Source of the DNA: Allobosea sp.
GTDB lineage: Bacteria > Pseudomonadota > Alphaproteobacteria > Rhizobiales > Beijerinckiaceae
DNA: 64,000 nt
Reading direction: 5' to 3'
Assembly (NCBI RefSeq): GCF_030695125.1
Contig: NZ_JAUYTP010000073.1
Coordinates: forward strand, 124,001-188,000
Part shown: piece by piece, positions 26,153 to 34,190 of the stretch
How the letters are laid out: the number at the start of each line of letters is the position of its first letter
Position numbering within the stretch: the first letter of the stretch is position 1
Notes under the pieces: generated by a model
The model's input: the letters and a program-made list of their open reading frames with translations, nothing else
The model's database searches: none
What the model was told of the DNA's origin: nothing
Translations under genes and position numbers: made by a program

Positions 26153-27435
26153 CGACGCCTCGCCGGTCTCTTGCCGCCCGGAGCCACCAGAACCTTGATC
26201 CGCTCCGAGATCACCGGCGGATCATGCGGGACATGGTTCTCGTCGGTGAAGATGAGCTGGAGCGTGTGCTCGCCCATGGGCAGGGTGATCCGGCGCTCGG
26301 TCTGGCCGCCGCCGAGATGGATATGGTTCAGATCGGCGGGGATCGCCTGGTCGAGCGGCGGCGTCGGCGCATTGATGATGAGGTGGTGGTGCCCGGTGTT
26401 GGGCTTGGCGACGCCGGCGGGCGCCACGCCCATGTTGCGCAGCCCGAAGCGGACGGTGGTGTTGGGGAAGATGGCGTCGCCGTCGCGCGGATAGATGAAG
26501 TAGACGGCGGCGTCGTCGGGGGCGGGCGTCAGCGCCGGGCGGGTCTCGGCCGGTGCGGTCGGCTGGATCGCGGAGGCGACCTGCGCGCCCTCGACCACGC
26601 GGACGCGGATGCGCGGCGACATCAGCGGCGGATCATGCGGGACATGGTCATGGTCGCCGAGCAGGAGCTGCAGCGTGTGCTCGCCCGGCGGCAGCGTGAC
26701 CTCGGCCTCGGTCTGGCCGCGGCCGAAATGGATATGGTTGAAGTCGCTGGGGATCTCGTGGTCGAGCGGCGGCAGCCCTGTGTTGATCAGCAGGTGGTGA
26801 TGCCCGCCATTGGGGTGCTTGGTGCCGGCCGGCGCGAGCACGACCCCCTCCGCACCGAAGCGAATGCGCGAGCGTGTCTGGATCGTGGCGCCATCGACGA
26901 GATCGACGAAGAACACCCTGGCGTCCGGCGCCGCCGTGACGCGCCCCTTCTCCTGCGCCTCGTCGCTGACCTCGACCGTGATGCGCGGCGACATCACCGG
27001 CGGATCATGGGGAACGTGGTCGTGATCGGCGAAGAGCAATTGCAGCGTGTGGCGCCCTGGCGTCAGCACGATCTCGACTTCGGTCTGGCCGTTGCCGAGA
27101 TGGATATGGTTGAAGTCGCTCGGGATCGGCTGATCCAGCGGGGGCAGTTCAGTGTCGATCAGGACGTGATGGTGCCCGGCATTGGGCTGCGGCGGGCCTG
27201 CAGCCGCGACCTCCATCCCCTCCAGCGCAAAGCGTATGACCACCTTGCCGGGGATGCGCGCGCCCTCGGTCAATCCGATGAAATCGAGCCTGGCATCGGC
27301 GGGCGCCTTGCTGCGGGGGCGCGGCGGGTCCTGCGCCAGCGCGGGTGGCGGCAGGGCGGCGATCACGCTCAGCAGGAGCGCTGCCAGCAGCCATGCCAGG
27401 GCCGGCGACACGAGACGGAGCCGAACACTGTGCAT
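26149..27435 (-). CDS. Periplasmic protein with three tandem DUF4399 domains
   Basis: The protein has 428 residues with a signal peptide (LAWLLAALLLSVIAALPPPALA). Three DUF4399 repeats of about 100 residues each carry NAGHHHVLID / NGGHHHLLIN / NTGHHHLIIN, then HIHLGNGQTE, HIHFGRGQTE or HIHLGGGQTE, and D(H/E)(D/N)HVPHDPP. With the overlapping downstream gene, four such domains are produced together, which suggests repeated ligand or metal binding in the periplasm. The gene is transcribed divergently from the caspase operon (177 bp apart). Confidence 0.83.
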   Translation of the reverse strand: MHSVRLRLVSPALAWLLAALLLSVIAALPPPALAQDPPRPRSKAPADARLDFIGLTEGARIPGKVVIRFALEGMEVAAAGPPQPNAGHHHVLIDTELPPLDQPIPSDFNHIHLGNGQTEVEIVLTPGRHTLQLLFADHDHVPHDPPVMSPRITVEVSDEAQEKGRVTAAPDARVFFVDLVDGATIQTRSRIRFGAEGVVLAPAGTKHPNGGHHHLLINTGLPPLDHEIPSDFNHIHFGRGQTEAEVTLPPGEHTLQLLLGDHDHVPHDPPLMSPRIRVRVVEGAQVASAIQPTAPAETRPALTPAPDDAAVYFIYPRDGDAIFPNTTVRFGLRNMGVAPAGVAKPNTGHHHLIINAPTPPLDQAIPADLNHIHLGGGQTERRITLPMGEHTLQLIFTDENHVPHDPPVISERIKVLVAPGGKRPARRR

Positions 27436-27611
27436 CGGCGTCTCCCTGTCGCATGCGCCCGCTCAACCGAAAGTTACCAGCGCCGTGCCGCTTGGGCAAG
27501 CCAAATAGCCTTTCCATCAGGGACTTGGGCCGGGTTCGTCACGGGCGAATCCAGTTCGCCGGACTGGATTTTCGCCTGATGCTGCGCTAGCTTGCGGTAG
27601 GGAAGGGCCTC

Positions 27612-29132
27612 ATGATCCTCGCTGCCGGACTGCGTGTTGTGATCGGATGCGCGCTGCTGATGCTGGCTTTGCCGGCCGCGGCCAGCGAGCGCAGGGTCGC
27701 GCTCGTCATCGGCAATTCGAGCTATGCCAACGCCCCCGTCCTGCCCAACACCGTCAACGACGCGCGCGACATGGCGGCGTCGCTGCGCAAGGTCGGCTTC
27801 GAGGTGGTCGACGGTGTCGATCTCGACAAGCGCGGCATGGACCAAGCGGTGACGCGTTTCGCGCGGCTGGCGCAGGATGCCGACGCGGTGATGTTCTACT
27901 ATGCCGGCCACGGCCTGCAGTTCAACGGTGAGAACTACCTCGTGCCGATCGAGGCGCGGGTCGAAGACGAGATCGGCGTCCAGTACGAGACGACGCGGCT
28001 CAACGACGTCGTGACGGCGCTGAACTTCTCGCGCGGCGTCAAGATCATGGTGCTCGACGCCTGCCGGAACAATCCCTTCGTCGGCCAGCTCGCCAAGCGC
28101 CAGGCGACGCGCGGCTTCGCCGTCGGCAGCGGGCTCGCCCCCGTGGCGCGGGCGCAGGGCATGGTGATCGCCTATGCCACCCAGGCCAATGACGTCGCCG
28201 CCGACGGGGCGGGGCGCAACAGCCCGTTCACGGCCGCCCTGGTCCGCGAGATCGAGCAGCCGGGGCTCGAGGTGGCGACGATGTTCCGGCGCGTTCAGAA
28301 GAGCGTCTATGACGCGACCAATGGCCGCCAGACGCCGGAGTTGTCGCTCTCGCTGCTCGGCGATTTCTACCTGAACCGCGAGGAGACCGACAGTGACGTC
28401 TGGCGTCGCATCCGCGTCAACGAGGATCCGGCGGTCTATCACGACTTCATCGCGCGTTACCCGACGAGCTTCTTCACCATCGATGCGCGTACGCGGCTCG
28501 ACCTGATCGAGCGACGTGCCGGCGAGGCGAAGGAGCGCGAGGCGCTGGCGCGCGAGTTCGCTGCGCGCGAGCGTGCTTTGCTCGATCGTGTCGAGCGGGC
28601 CGAGAAGGTGCGCCAGCAGGCGGCGATCGATCTTGCCAGGCGCGACGGCGAGGGGGCGCAGGGTGCGGCGCCGGCTGTCGCCGCGCGGCCTGCCGGCGCC
28701 CTGGTCGGAACGGTGCGCCCTGTTCCCCTTCCCGGTCAGAGCGGCCAGGCGCGGGCGGAGCGGGAGCGACTCGCCGAGGAGGTGGTGCGCCGCGAGCGCG
28801 AACTCGCCTCGCTCGAAACCGAGAAGCGCCGCCTGGCCGACGAGCGCGTGCTGCTCGAGCAGGCGATGGCGGCGCGGATGGGCAGCCTGACCATGTCGCC
28901 GCCGGATCAGCCGAGCCTCTCGCGGTTGGCCCCGCCCTCGGTCGAGCGTTCGCTGACCGAGCGCACCGCGGCGCCGCCGCCTGCCATCGCGGCGCCGTCA
29001 GCCGCGCGTCCGCAGGCCGTGCGGGCGCAGAACGCCCGGCCCAGCGCCGCGGCCTGCAGCGAAATCCTGCTGCGCGCCCAGCTCGGAGAGCTGACCGCGC
29101 AGGCGAAGGAGCAACTGCTGCTGTGCCGCTGA
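27612..29132 (+). CDS. Secreted caspase-family (C14) protease with coiled-coil C terminus
   Basis: The protein has 506 residues with a signal peptide ending near AAA-SER. The C14 domain has the intact dyad: His100 in YYAGHG and Cys151 in LDACRNNPF; ALVIGNSSYANAP and DVAADGAGRNSPFTAAL are also typical. After about residue 290 a charged segment (RAGEAKEREALAREFAARERALLDRVERAEK, ERLAEEVVRRERELASLETEKRRLADERVLLEQ) is predicted coiled coil, and the C terminus has a paired Cys (AACSEILL, LLLCR). It is the first gene of the operon running to 34170, next to the T6SS. Its substrate is unknown. Confidence 0.88.
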   Translation: MILAAGLRVVIGCALLMLALPAAASERRVALVIGNSSYANAPVLPNTVNDARDMAASLRKVGFEVVDGVDLDKRGMDQAVTRFARLAQDADAVMFYYAGHGLQFNGENYLVPIEARVEDEIGVQYETTRLNDVVTALNFSRGVKIMVLDACRNNPFVGQLAKRQATRGFAVGSGLAPVARAQGMVIAYATQANDVAADGAGRNSPFTAALVREIEQPGLEVATMFRRVQKSVYDATNGRQTPELSLSLLGDFYLNREETDSDVWRRIRVNEDPAVYHDFIARYPTSFFTIDARTRLDLIERRAGEAKEREALAREFAARERALLDRVERAEKVRQQAAIDLARRDGEGAQGAAPAVAARPAGALVGTVRPVPLPGQSGQARAERERLAEEVVRRERELASLETEKRRLADERVLLEQAMAARMGSLTMSPPDQPSLSRLAPPSVERSLTERTAAPPPAIAAPSAARPQAVRAQNARPSAAACSEILLRAQLGELTAQAKEQLLLCR

Positions 29133-29168
29133 TCCACCGCGCCCCACTCTCCCTCGCCCGTCGCTGAA

Positions 29169-30389
29169 ATGAGCGGCCACCTGGTCCCGTCCTGGATGCT
29201 GCGTCGGTGGTGGGCCGCGATCGCGCGCGGCCCGATATCGGTTCTGCTGGCCCTGATGGCCATGCTGGTGCTGACCGTTGGCGCGCGGGCCCAGCCGGCA
29301 CCGCCCGTCCCGGCGCCGTTTCCCGAAGCGCTGCAGCGGGCGGCGGCCGATCTCTTCGGCAAGGCCAACCTCAGTGGCGATCGCATCGAACTGGTCATCG
29401 ATCCGCTGATCGACGCCGCATCGGGCGCGCAATCGGCGGCGACGCGCGCGATGCAGGAGGCGCTGATCGCGATGGTGCGGACCTCCTATCCGCGCTTCGT
29501 CGTGCAGCCCTTCACGGCGGAGGTTCTGGCGCGCGATCCGGTCGTGCTGGTCGGCACCTTCACGGCGATCAGCCAGGTCGGGGCCGATGGCCCGAGGGAT
29601 GCGTTCCGGATCTGCCTTACGCTGGCCGATCTCAAGTCCCGCACGGTGGTGTCGCGCGGGGTGGCGCGTGCGACGCCCGAGAACGTCGACGTCACGCCAA
29701 CGCTGTTCTTCCGCGATGCGCCGGTCTGGGCGAAGGACCAGGCCACCGACGCCTATGTGCAGACCTGCCAGGGCACGCCGCTGGGCGCGGGGCTCGACCC
29801 GGCCTATGTCGACCGCCTCGCCGCCAATGCGCTGATCCAGGACGGCATCGCCGAATACGAGGCCCAGCGTTTCCGCGAGTCGCTGGCGTTCTATCGCGCC
29901 GCCCGCAGGCTGCCGGGTGGCGACCAGCATCGCGTCCGGATCGGCACCTATCTCGCCAGCGCCAAGCTCGGTCGGCGCGACGATGCGGTCGATGCGTTCG
30001 GCGATCTCGTCGATTACGGGCTGTCCACCGACCAGCTCATGGTCCGGCTCCTGTTCCGGCCCGGCTCGACCCAGTTCATCGACAACCCGCAGACGACCGA
30101 GCCCTATCCGATGTGGCTGAGCCAGATCGCGACGCGCGTGCGCCAGAAGGGCGCCTGCCTCGAGATCGTCGGCCACAGCTCGCGCACAGGCACGCCGTCC
30201 CTGAACGAGCGGCTCTCGGTCCTGCGGGCGCAGTTCATCATGGACCTGCTGCTGACCGGCATGCCCGACGGACGCAGCCGGATGATCGCGAGCGGCCGTG
30301 GCTTCAAGGACAATCTCGTCGGCACCGGCAAGGACGACGCGAGCGATGCGCTCGACCGCCGGGTGGAGTTCAAGGTTATCGGCTGCTGA
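29169..30389 (+). CDS. OmpA-domain envelope protein
   Basis: The protein has 406 residues with an N-terminal signal/anchor (LALMAMLVLTVGARA). The middle part (about 60-200) contains LVGTFTAISQVGADGPRDAFRICLTLADLKSRTVV and then a short TPR-like segment (YEAQRFRESLAFYRAAR). The C terminus is an OmpA/MotB peptidoglycan-binding domain with LLFRPGSTQFID, CLEIVGHSSRTGTPSLNERLS and DRRVEFKVIGC. It probably tethers a complex to the cell wall. It is second in the caspase operon (37-bp gap). Confidence 0.85.
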   Translation: MSGHLVPSWMLRRWWAAIARGPISVLLALMAMLVLTVGARAQPAPPVPAPFPEALQRAAADLFGKANLSGDRIELVIDPLIDAASGAQSAATRAMQEALIAMVRTSYPRFVVQPFTAEVLARDPVVLVGTFTAISQVGADGPRDAFRICLTLADLKSRTVVSRGVARATPENVDVTPTLFFRDAPVWAKDQATDAYVQTCQGTPLGAGLDPAYVDRLAANALIQDGIAEYEAQRFRESLAFYRAARRLPGGDQHRVRIGTYLASAKLGRRDDAVDAFGDLVDYGLSTDQLMVRLLFRPGSTQFIDNPQTTEPYPMWLSQIATRVRQKGACLEIVGHSSRTGTPSLNERLSVLRAQFIMDLLLTGMPDGRSRMIASGRGFKDNLVGTGKDDASDALDRRVEFKVIGC

Positions 30390-30520
30390 AGGCGGTGCGC
30401 GGTGCGGCCTCCGGCGGCGCCGCGGGGCGGCTGTCCTTCGAACGGAGGAGGCGCGGCGGCCCAGGTCAGGCTTCGATGCCGGAGGTGGTCCGCAAGGGGC
30501 AACAGGGACGGGCGGCGCGG

Positions 30521-32077
30521 ATGAACGGCACGGACATCAACCCCTATGACGCCGTCGCCTATCCCGGGCATGCCTTCGCGCAGACCCATCCGGCCCGGCT
30601 GGCGACGATCGCGCACGCCCATGGCATGGCGGCCGCGCCTGCCGCGGCGATGCGGGTGCTTGAACTCGGCTGCGGGCGGGGCGGCAACCTGCTTCCGATG
30701 GCCGCCCAATATCCCGGTAGCGCGTTCGTCGGCATCGATCTCAGCGGCAGCGCGATCGCGCTGGCGCAGCGGGCCACGACGGAGCTTGGCCTCGGCAACC
30801 TGGCCTTCCACCACCGCAACATCATGGATGTCGGGCCCGAGCTCGGGCGGTTCGACTACATCCTGGTCCATGGCGTCTATTCCTGGGTGCCCGATATCGT
30901 GCGCGAGCGGATCATCGCGATCTTCGGCGAGTTGCTGGCGCCGCAAGGCATCGCCTATGTCAGCTACAATGCCCTGCCGGGCTGCCGGCTGCGCGATCTC
31001 GCCCGCGACGTGATGCTCTATGCCACGCGCGACATCGCCGAGCCGCAGGAGCGGGTGCGGGTGGCGCGCGCGGCGCTGAAAGCCGTCGCCGAAGCCAGCG
31101 ACGCCGAGACGTTCCACGGGGCGGCGCTGCGGCAGAGGCTGCAGCAACTCGACGACACGCCCGACAATGTGCTGTTTCACGACGATCTCAACCCGGGCGC
31201 GCGCGCCTTCGCGCTGCATGAGGTGCTGGGCGCCGCCGAGCAGCACGGCCTGCAGTTCCTGGCCGAAGCCTCTTTCCCCAACATGTATGGCGCTGCCAAG
31301 GGGCCGGCGCAGGCGATGCTGGCGGGCATCCCCGTCGAGGAGGCGGCCCGCCGCGAGCAGACGCTCGACCTGCTGATCGGGCGGGCCTTCCGCGAGACGC
31401 TGCTCTGTCGGCAGGACGTTCCGCTGCGGCGCGGGGTCAAGCCCGGCGCCTTGAAACCCTATCACCTGGCGGCCCAGGCCCGGCTGGTCGAAGCCGGGGA
31501 GGGCGAGGAGACGCGGTCGGGCGTCGATCGCTTCGCCTTCGACGCGGGGGTGAAACTCTCGGTCGACCTGCCGCTCTGCAAGGCGGCGCTGCGGCGGCTG
31601 GGCGCGGCGTGGCCGGCCGGTGTCGCCTTCGACGATCTCGTCGCCCAGGCGGTGGCGGATGTCGGCGCTGCCTTGCAGGGCGATGTCGCGGCGGAGATCG
31701 CCCGGCTCGACGAGGCGCTGCTGGCGATCTTCAAGGCTGGCCTGCTCGACATCAGGCTCGAGCCCCCGGCGCTGACGACGACGATTTCGGAACGGCCGCT
31801 GGCAAGCGCGGTGGCGCGCTGGCAGGCGACGACGTCCCGGGAGGTCACGGATCTGCGCCATCGCATGGTGGCGCTCGATGGCGTCGTCGTCCGAAAATTC
31901 GTGGGCCTGCTCGACGGCTCGCGCACGCAGGAGACCATCCTGAGCGATCTCAACGCCTTCCTCGACGAGGCGCATGGCTCGGGGCGCGATGTCGGCGATT
32001 TGCCCCGACTCGCCACGGCCGAGGCGGTGGCGGTCCACCTGAAGGATGTGGCGCGGCTGGGGCTGCTCGTTTCCTGA
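30521..32077 (+). CDS. Class I SAM methyltransferase with MethyTransf_Reg domain
   Basis: The protein has 518 residues from ATG at 30521; an alternative ATG lies at 30476. The methyltransferase begins NPYDAVAYPGHAFAQTHPARLATIAHAHGM, with SAM motif I LELGCGRGGNLLPMA, FVGIDLSGSAI and FDYILVHGVYSWVPD. The middle region (about 210-310) is a methyltransferase-regulatory domain, and the C terminus is helical. The target is unknown. No signal peptide is seen, so it is cytoplasmic while its operon neighbours are exported. A role in modifying a T6SS component is speculation. Confidence 0.85.
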   Translation: MNGTDINPYDAVAYPGHAFAQTHPARLATIAHAHGMAAAPAAAMRVLELGCGRGGNLLPMAAQYPGSAFVGIDLSGSAIALAQRATTELGLGNLAFHHRNIMDVGPELGRFDYILVHGVYSWVPDIVRERIIAIFGELLAPQGIAYVSYNALPGCRLRDLARDVMLYATRDIAEPQERVRVARAALKAVAEASDAETFHGAALRQRLQQLDDTPDNVLFHDDLNPGARAFALHEVLGAAEQHGLQFLAEASFPNMYGAAKGPAQAMLAGIPVEEAARREQTLDLLIGRAFRETLLCRQDVPLRRGVKPGALKPYHLAAQARLVEAGEGEETRSGVDRFAFDAGVKLSVDLPLCKAALRRLGAAWPAGVAFDDLVAQAVADVGAALQGDVAAEIARLDEALLAIFKAGLLDIRLEPPALTTTISERPLASAVARWQATTSREVTDLRHRMVALDGVVVRKFVGLLDGSRTQETILSDLNAFLDEAHGSGRDVGDLPRLATAEAVAVHLKDVARLGLLVS

Positions 32078-32224
32078 GGCGCCGTCCTGCGGCTGGCGGC
32101 GGACGGCACGCCGTTGTCGCGGCCATGCGGCTCGCATATCCTGACGCAGCGGTATCCAGCAGGGGCGATGGGCCCACTCGCCCGACCGCGGCTTTCCAGG
32201 GACCGGCAGTGCTGGCGAGGCCCG

Positions 32225-33841
32225 ATGAGTGAACGCTTCAGGCAGTTCCAGGCCGTCTTTCCGGAAGAGGCCTGCCTCGACGCTCTGATGCGCGCGCGCC
32301 ATGGCGGCAGCAGCCTGACCTGCCCGGCCTGCAGCCGTCCTGGCCGTTTCGAGCCGCGCGTGAAGCTACGCGCCTGTTCCTGCGAGCATTGCAACTACAT
32401 GCTCCAGCCCGGGGCCGGTACGGTGCTCGACAATCGTCGCACGCCGCTGCAGCTCTGGTTCTTCGCGCTCAAGACCATCGCCGAACTGGGCGACAAGGCG
32501 GCTGCCGGCGTGATCGAGCGGGAGGCGCGGGTGCCCGCGCTCACCGCGCGTCGGCTGGTCGCCGAATTGACGGCCCTCGACGCCCGTGGCGAAGACTGGT
32601 TCGAGGCTTTGCGACGCGGTGTCTCCGGCGAGCGACCTGTCGCGATCACGAAGGCTGTTTCCGGCACCCTCGATTCCACGGACTCGATACCGAAGCCGCT
32701 CGCGTCGCCCGGGCCTGAAATCGCGGCGCGCGGCGTGTCGGGGCGGGCGATGATGATCGGGGTCGCGGTCGGGATCGTCTGTCTCACTGCGGCCGTGCTC
32801 GGTATTGCCCTGAACAAGATGGGGCAGGGGGAGGCTCCCCCGGATCCGGACATGGTCGCGAGCCTGGCCGCTCCGGCGCTGCAGACGGCGGCGCGTCCCT
32901 CGCTGATCCTGTCCTCGGTCGAGAGCGATCTGGAGGCGGCGCGGCAGGCGACGGAATTTGCGCTGAAGGCCGATCCGACGCTGGCCGAGATCAAGGCTCA
33001 GGTCGAAGCGGCGCCGGAAATCCCGGTCGTGCCGCTGACGCAGCCGCCGTCCAACATCCTCCTGGTGCCGCCGAAACTGCCCGCCGGCCAGGCGGCGCCG
33101 GGCCTGCGCTCGCGCATTCCGCAGGCGCCGATCACGACCGGCGGCGACCCCGAGCAGTTGCTGACCTTCGGGCCGATCCGGATCCGGCGGCATCTCGTCG
33201 AGACGATCGTGCGCGCCGGCAAGGTGGTGGGCGCGGATCCGACGCTGCTGATGGCGGTGGCGGACAAGGAATCGTCGTTCTCGACCTCGGTTCAGGCCAA
33301 GACGTCCTCGGCCACGGGCCTCTACCAGTTCATCGAGCAGACCTGGCTCGGCGTCGTCAGCGAATTCGGAACGAAGCACGGTCTGGCGGCGGAGGCGAAG
33401 CTGATCGGGCGCAATGGCCGCCAGTTCGTCGTGGCCGATGCGGCCGAGCGCCAGCGCATCCTCGATCTCAGGCGCGAGCCCTATCTCTCGGCGCTGCTGG
33501 CCGGCGAGATGCTGAAGCGCGATACGCTGCGGCTGGAGAAGGCCATGGGCCGCCACCTCACCGGTGGCGAGATTTACCTGATCCATTTCCTTGGGCCGGA
33601 CGCCGCCCAGACCTTCATCGAGACGATGGAGGAAAAGCCCGACGTCAAGGCGGCCGATCTGCTGCCGCGGCCGGCCCAGGCGAACCGGCCGATCTTCTAT
33701 GCGGATGCCGGCGGCGAGACCAAGACGCTGTCGGTCTCCGAGGTCCACCGCAAGTTCAACGAGATGATCAAGGTCAGGCTCGACCGCTACAAGACGGTGC
33801 GCCCTGCCGCGCCCCAGCAGGCGGAGCGCGCGAAGAAGTAG
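32225..33841 (+). CDS. IS1595-like zinc-ribbon / transmembrane / lytic transglycosylase fusion
   Basis: The protein has 538 residues from ATG at 32225. The N terminus resembles the zinc ribbon and helix of IS1595-type transposases: CPAC at 33-36, CEHC at 53-56, then GAGTVLDNRRTPLQLWFFALKTIAE and an HTH-like REARVPALTARRLVAEL. One membrane helix (about 175-197) follows, then a linker and a periplasmic SLT domain (ADKESSFST with Glu about 348, KTSSATGLYQFIEQTW). The transposase DDE core is absent, so this is a domesticated module. Orientation suggests cytoplasmic ribbon and periplasmic muralytic domain, perhaps opening the wall for the T6SS. Confidence 0.83.
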   Translation: MSERFRQFQAVFPEEACLDALMRARHGGSSLTCPACSRPGRFEPRVKLRACSCEHCNYMLQPGAGTVLDNRRTPLQLWFFALKTIAELGDKAAAGVIEREARVPALTARRLVAELTALDARGEDWFEALRRGVSGERPVAITKAVSGTLDSTDSIPKPLASPGPEIAARGVSGRAMMIGVAVGIVCLTAAVLGIALNKMGQGEAPPDPDMVASLAAPALQTAARPSLILSSVESDLEAARQATEFALKADPTLAEIKAQVEAAPEIPVVPLTQPPSNILLVPPKLPAGQAAPGLRSRIPQAPITTGGDPEQLLTFGPIRIRRHLVETIVRAGKVVGADPTLLMAVADKESSFSTSVQAKTSSATGLYQFIEQTWLGVVSEFGTKHGLAAEAKLIGRNGRQFVVADAAERQRILDLRREPYLSALLAGEMLKRDTLRLEKAMGRHLTGGEIYLIHFLGPDAAQTFIETMEEKPDVKAADLLPRPAQANRPIFYADAGGETKTLSVSEVHRKFNEMIKVRLDRYKTVRPAAPQQAERAKK

Positions 33842-33888
33842 ACGGACGTGGCCGCCGGCCCGCCCGAACCGCAGAGGAGACCAGGACC

Positions 33889-34170
33889 ATGGCGGCCAAC
33901 CGTTTCGAGCAGGTGGACGAACCGCAGCCGGACGCGATCACGCTCAGTCTGAGCGCCGGCGACGGCGAGACCCACGGCCAGATTTCCTGTCCGGCCGAAC
34001 TGGCGGGCGGGCATCTCGTCAACGACTTCCTGAGCGACCCGATGCCGCCGGTCGATGCCTTCCGGGCCGCGGTGCGGCTCGCCAACGAGATCCGGGCGCC
34101 GATCGTCGTCGCGGATCCGCAGGGGCTCTGGCAGGACGATTGGGGCGTGCTTTACCGCGAGGCCGACTGA
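33889..34170 (+). CDS. Small hypothetical protein
   Basis: The protein has 93 acidic residues with no signal peptide, membrane helix or known motif; it includes AGGHLVNDFLSDPMPPVDAFRAAVRLANEIRAPIVVADPQG. It lies 47 bp after the zinc-ribbon transglycosylase on the same strand (GGAGACCAGGACC upstream of ATG) and converges on ppkA. Probably the last gene of the caspase operon. Confidence 0.65.
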   Translation: MAANRFEQVDEPQPDAITLSLSAGDGETHGQISCPAELAGGHLVNDFLSDPMPPVDAFRAAVRLANEIRAPIVVADPQGLWQDDWGVLYREAD

Positions 34171-34190
34171 GCGGGCGCATCGGCGACCGG

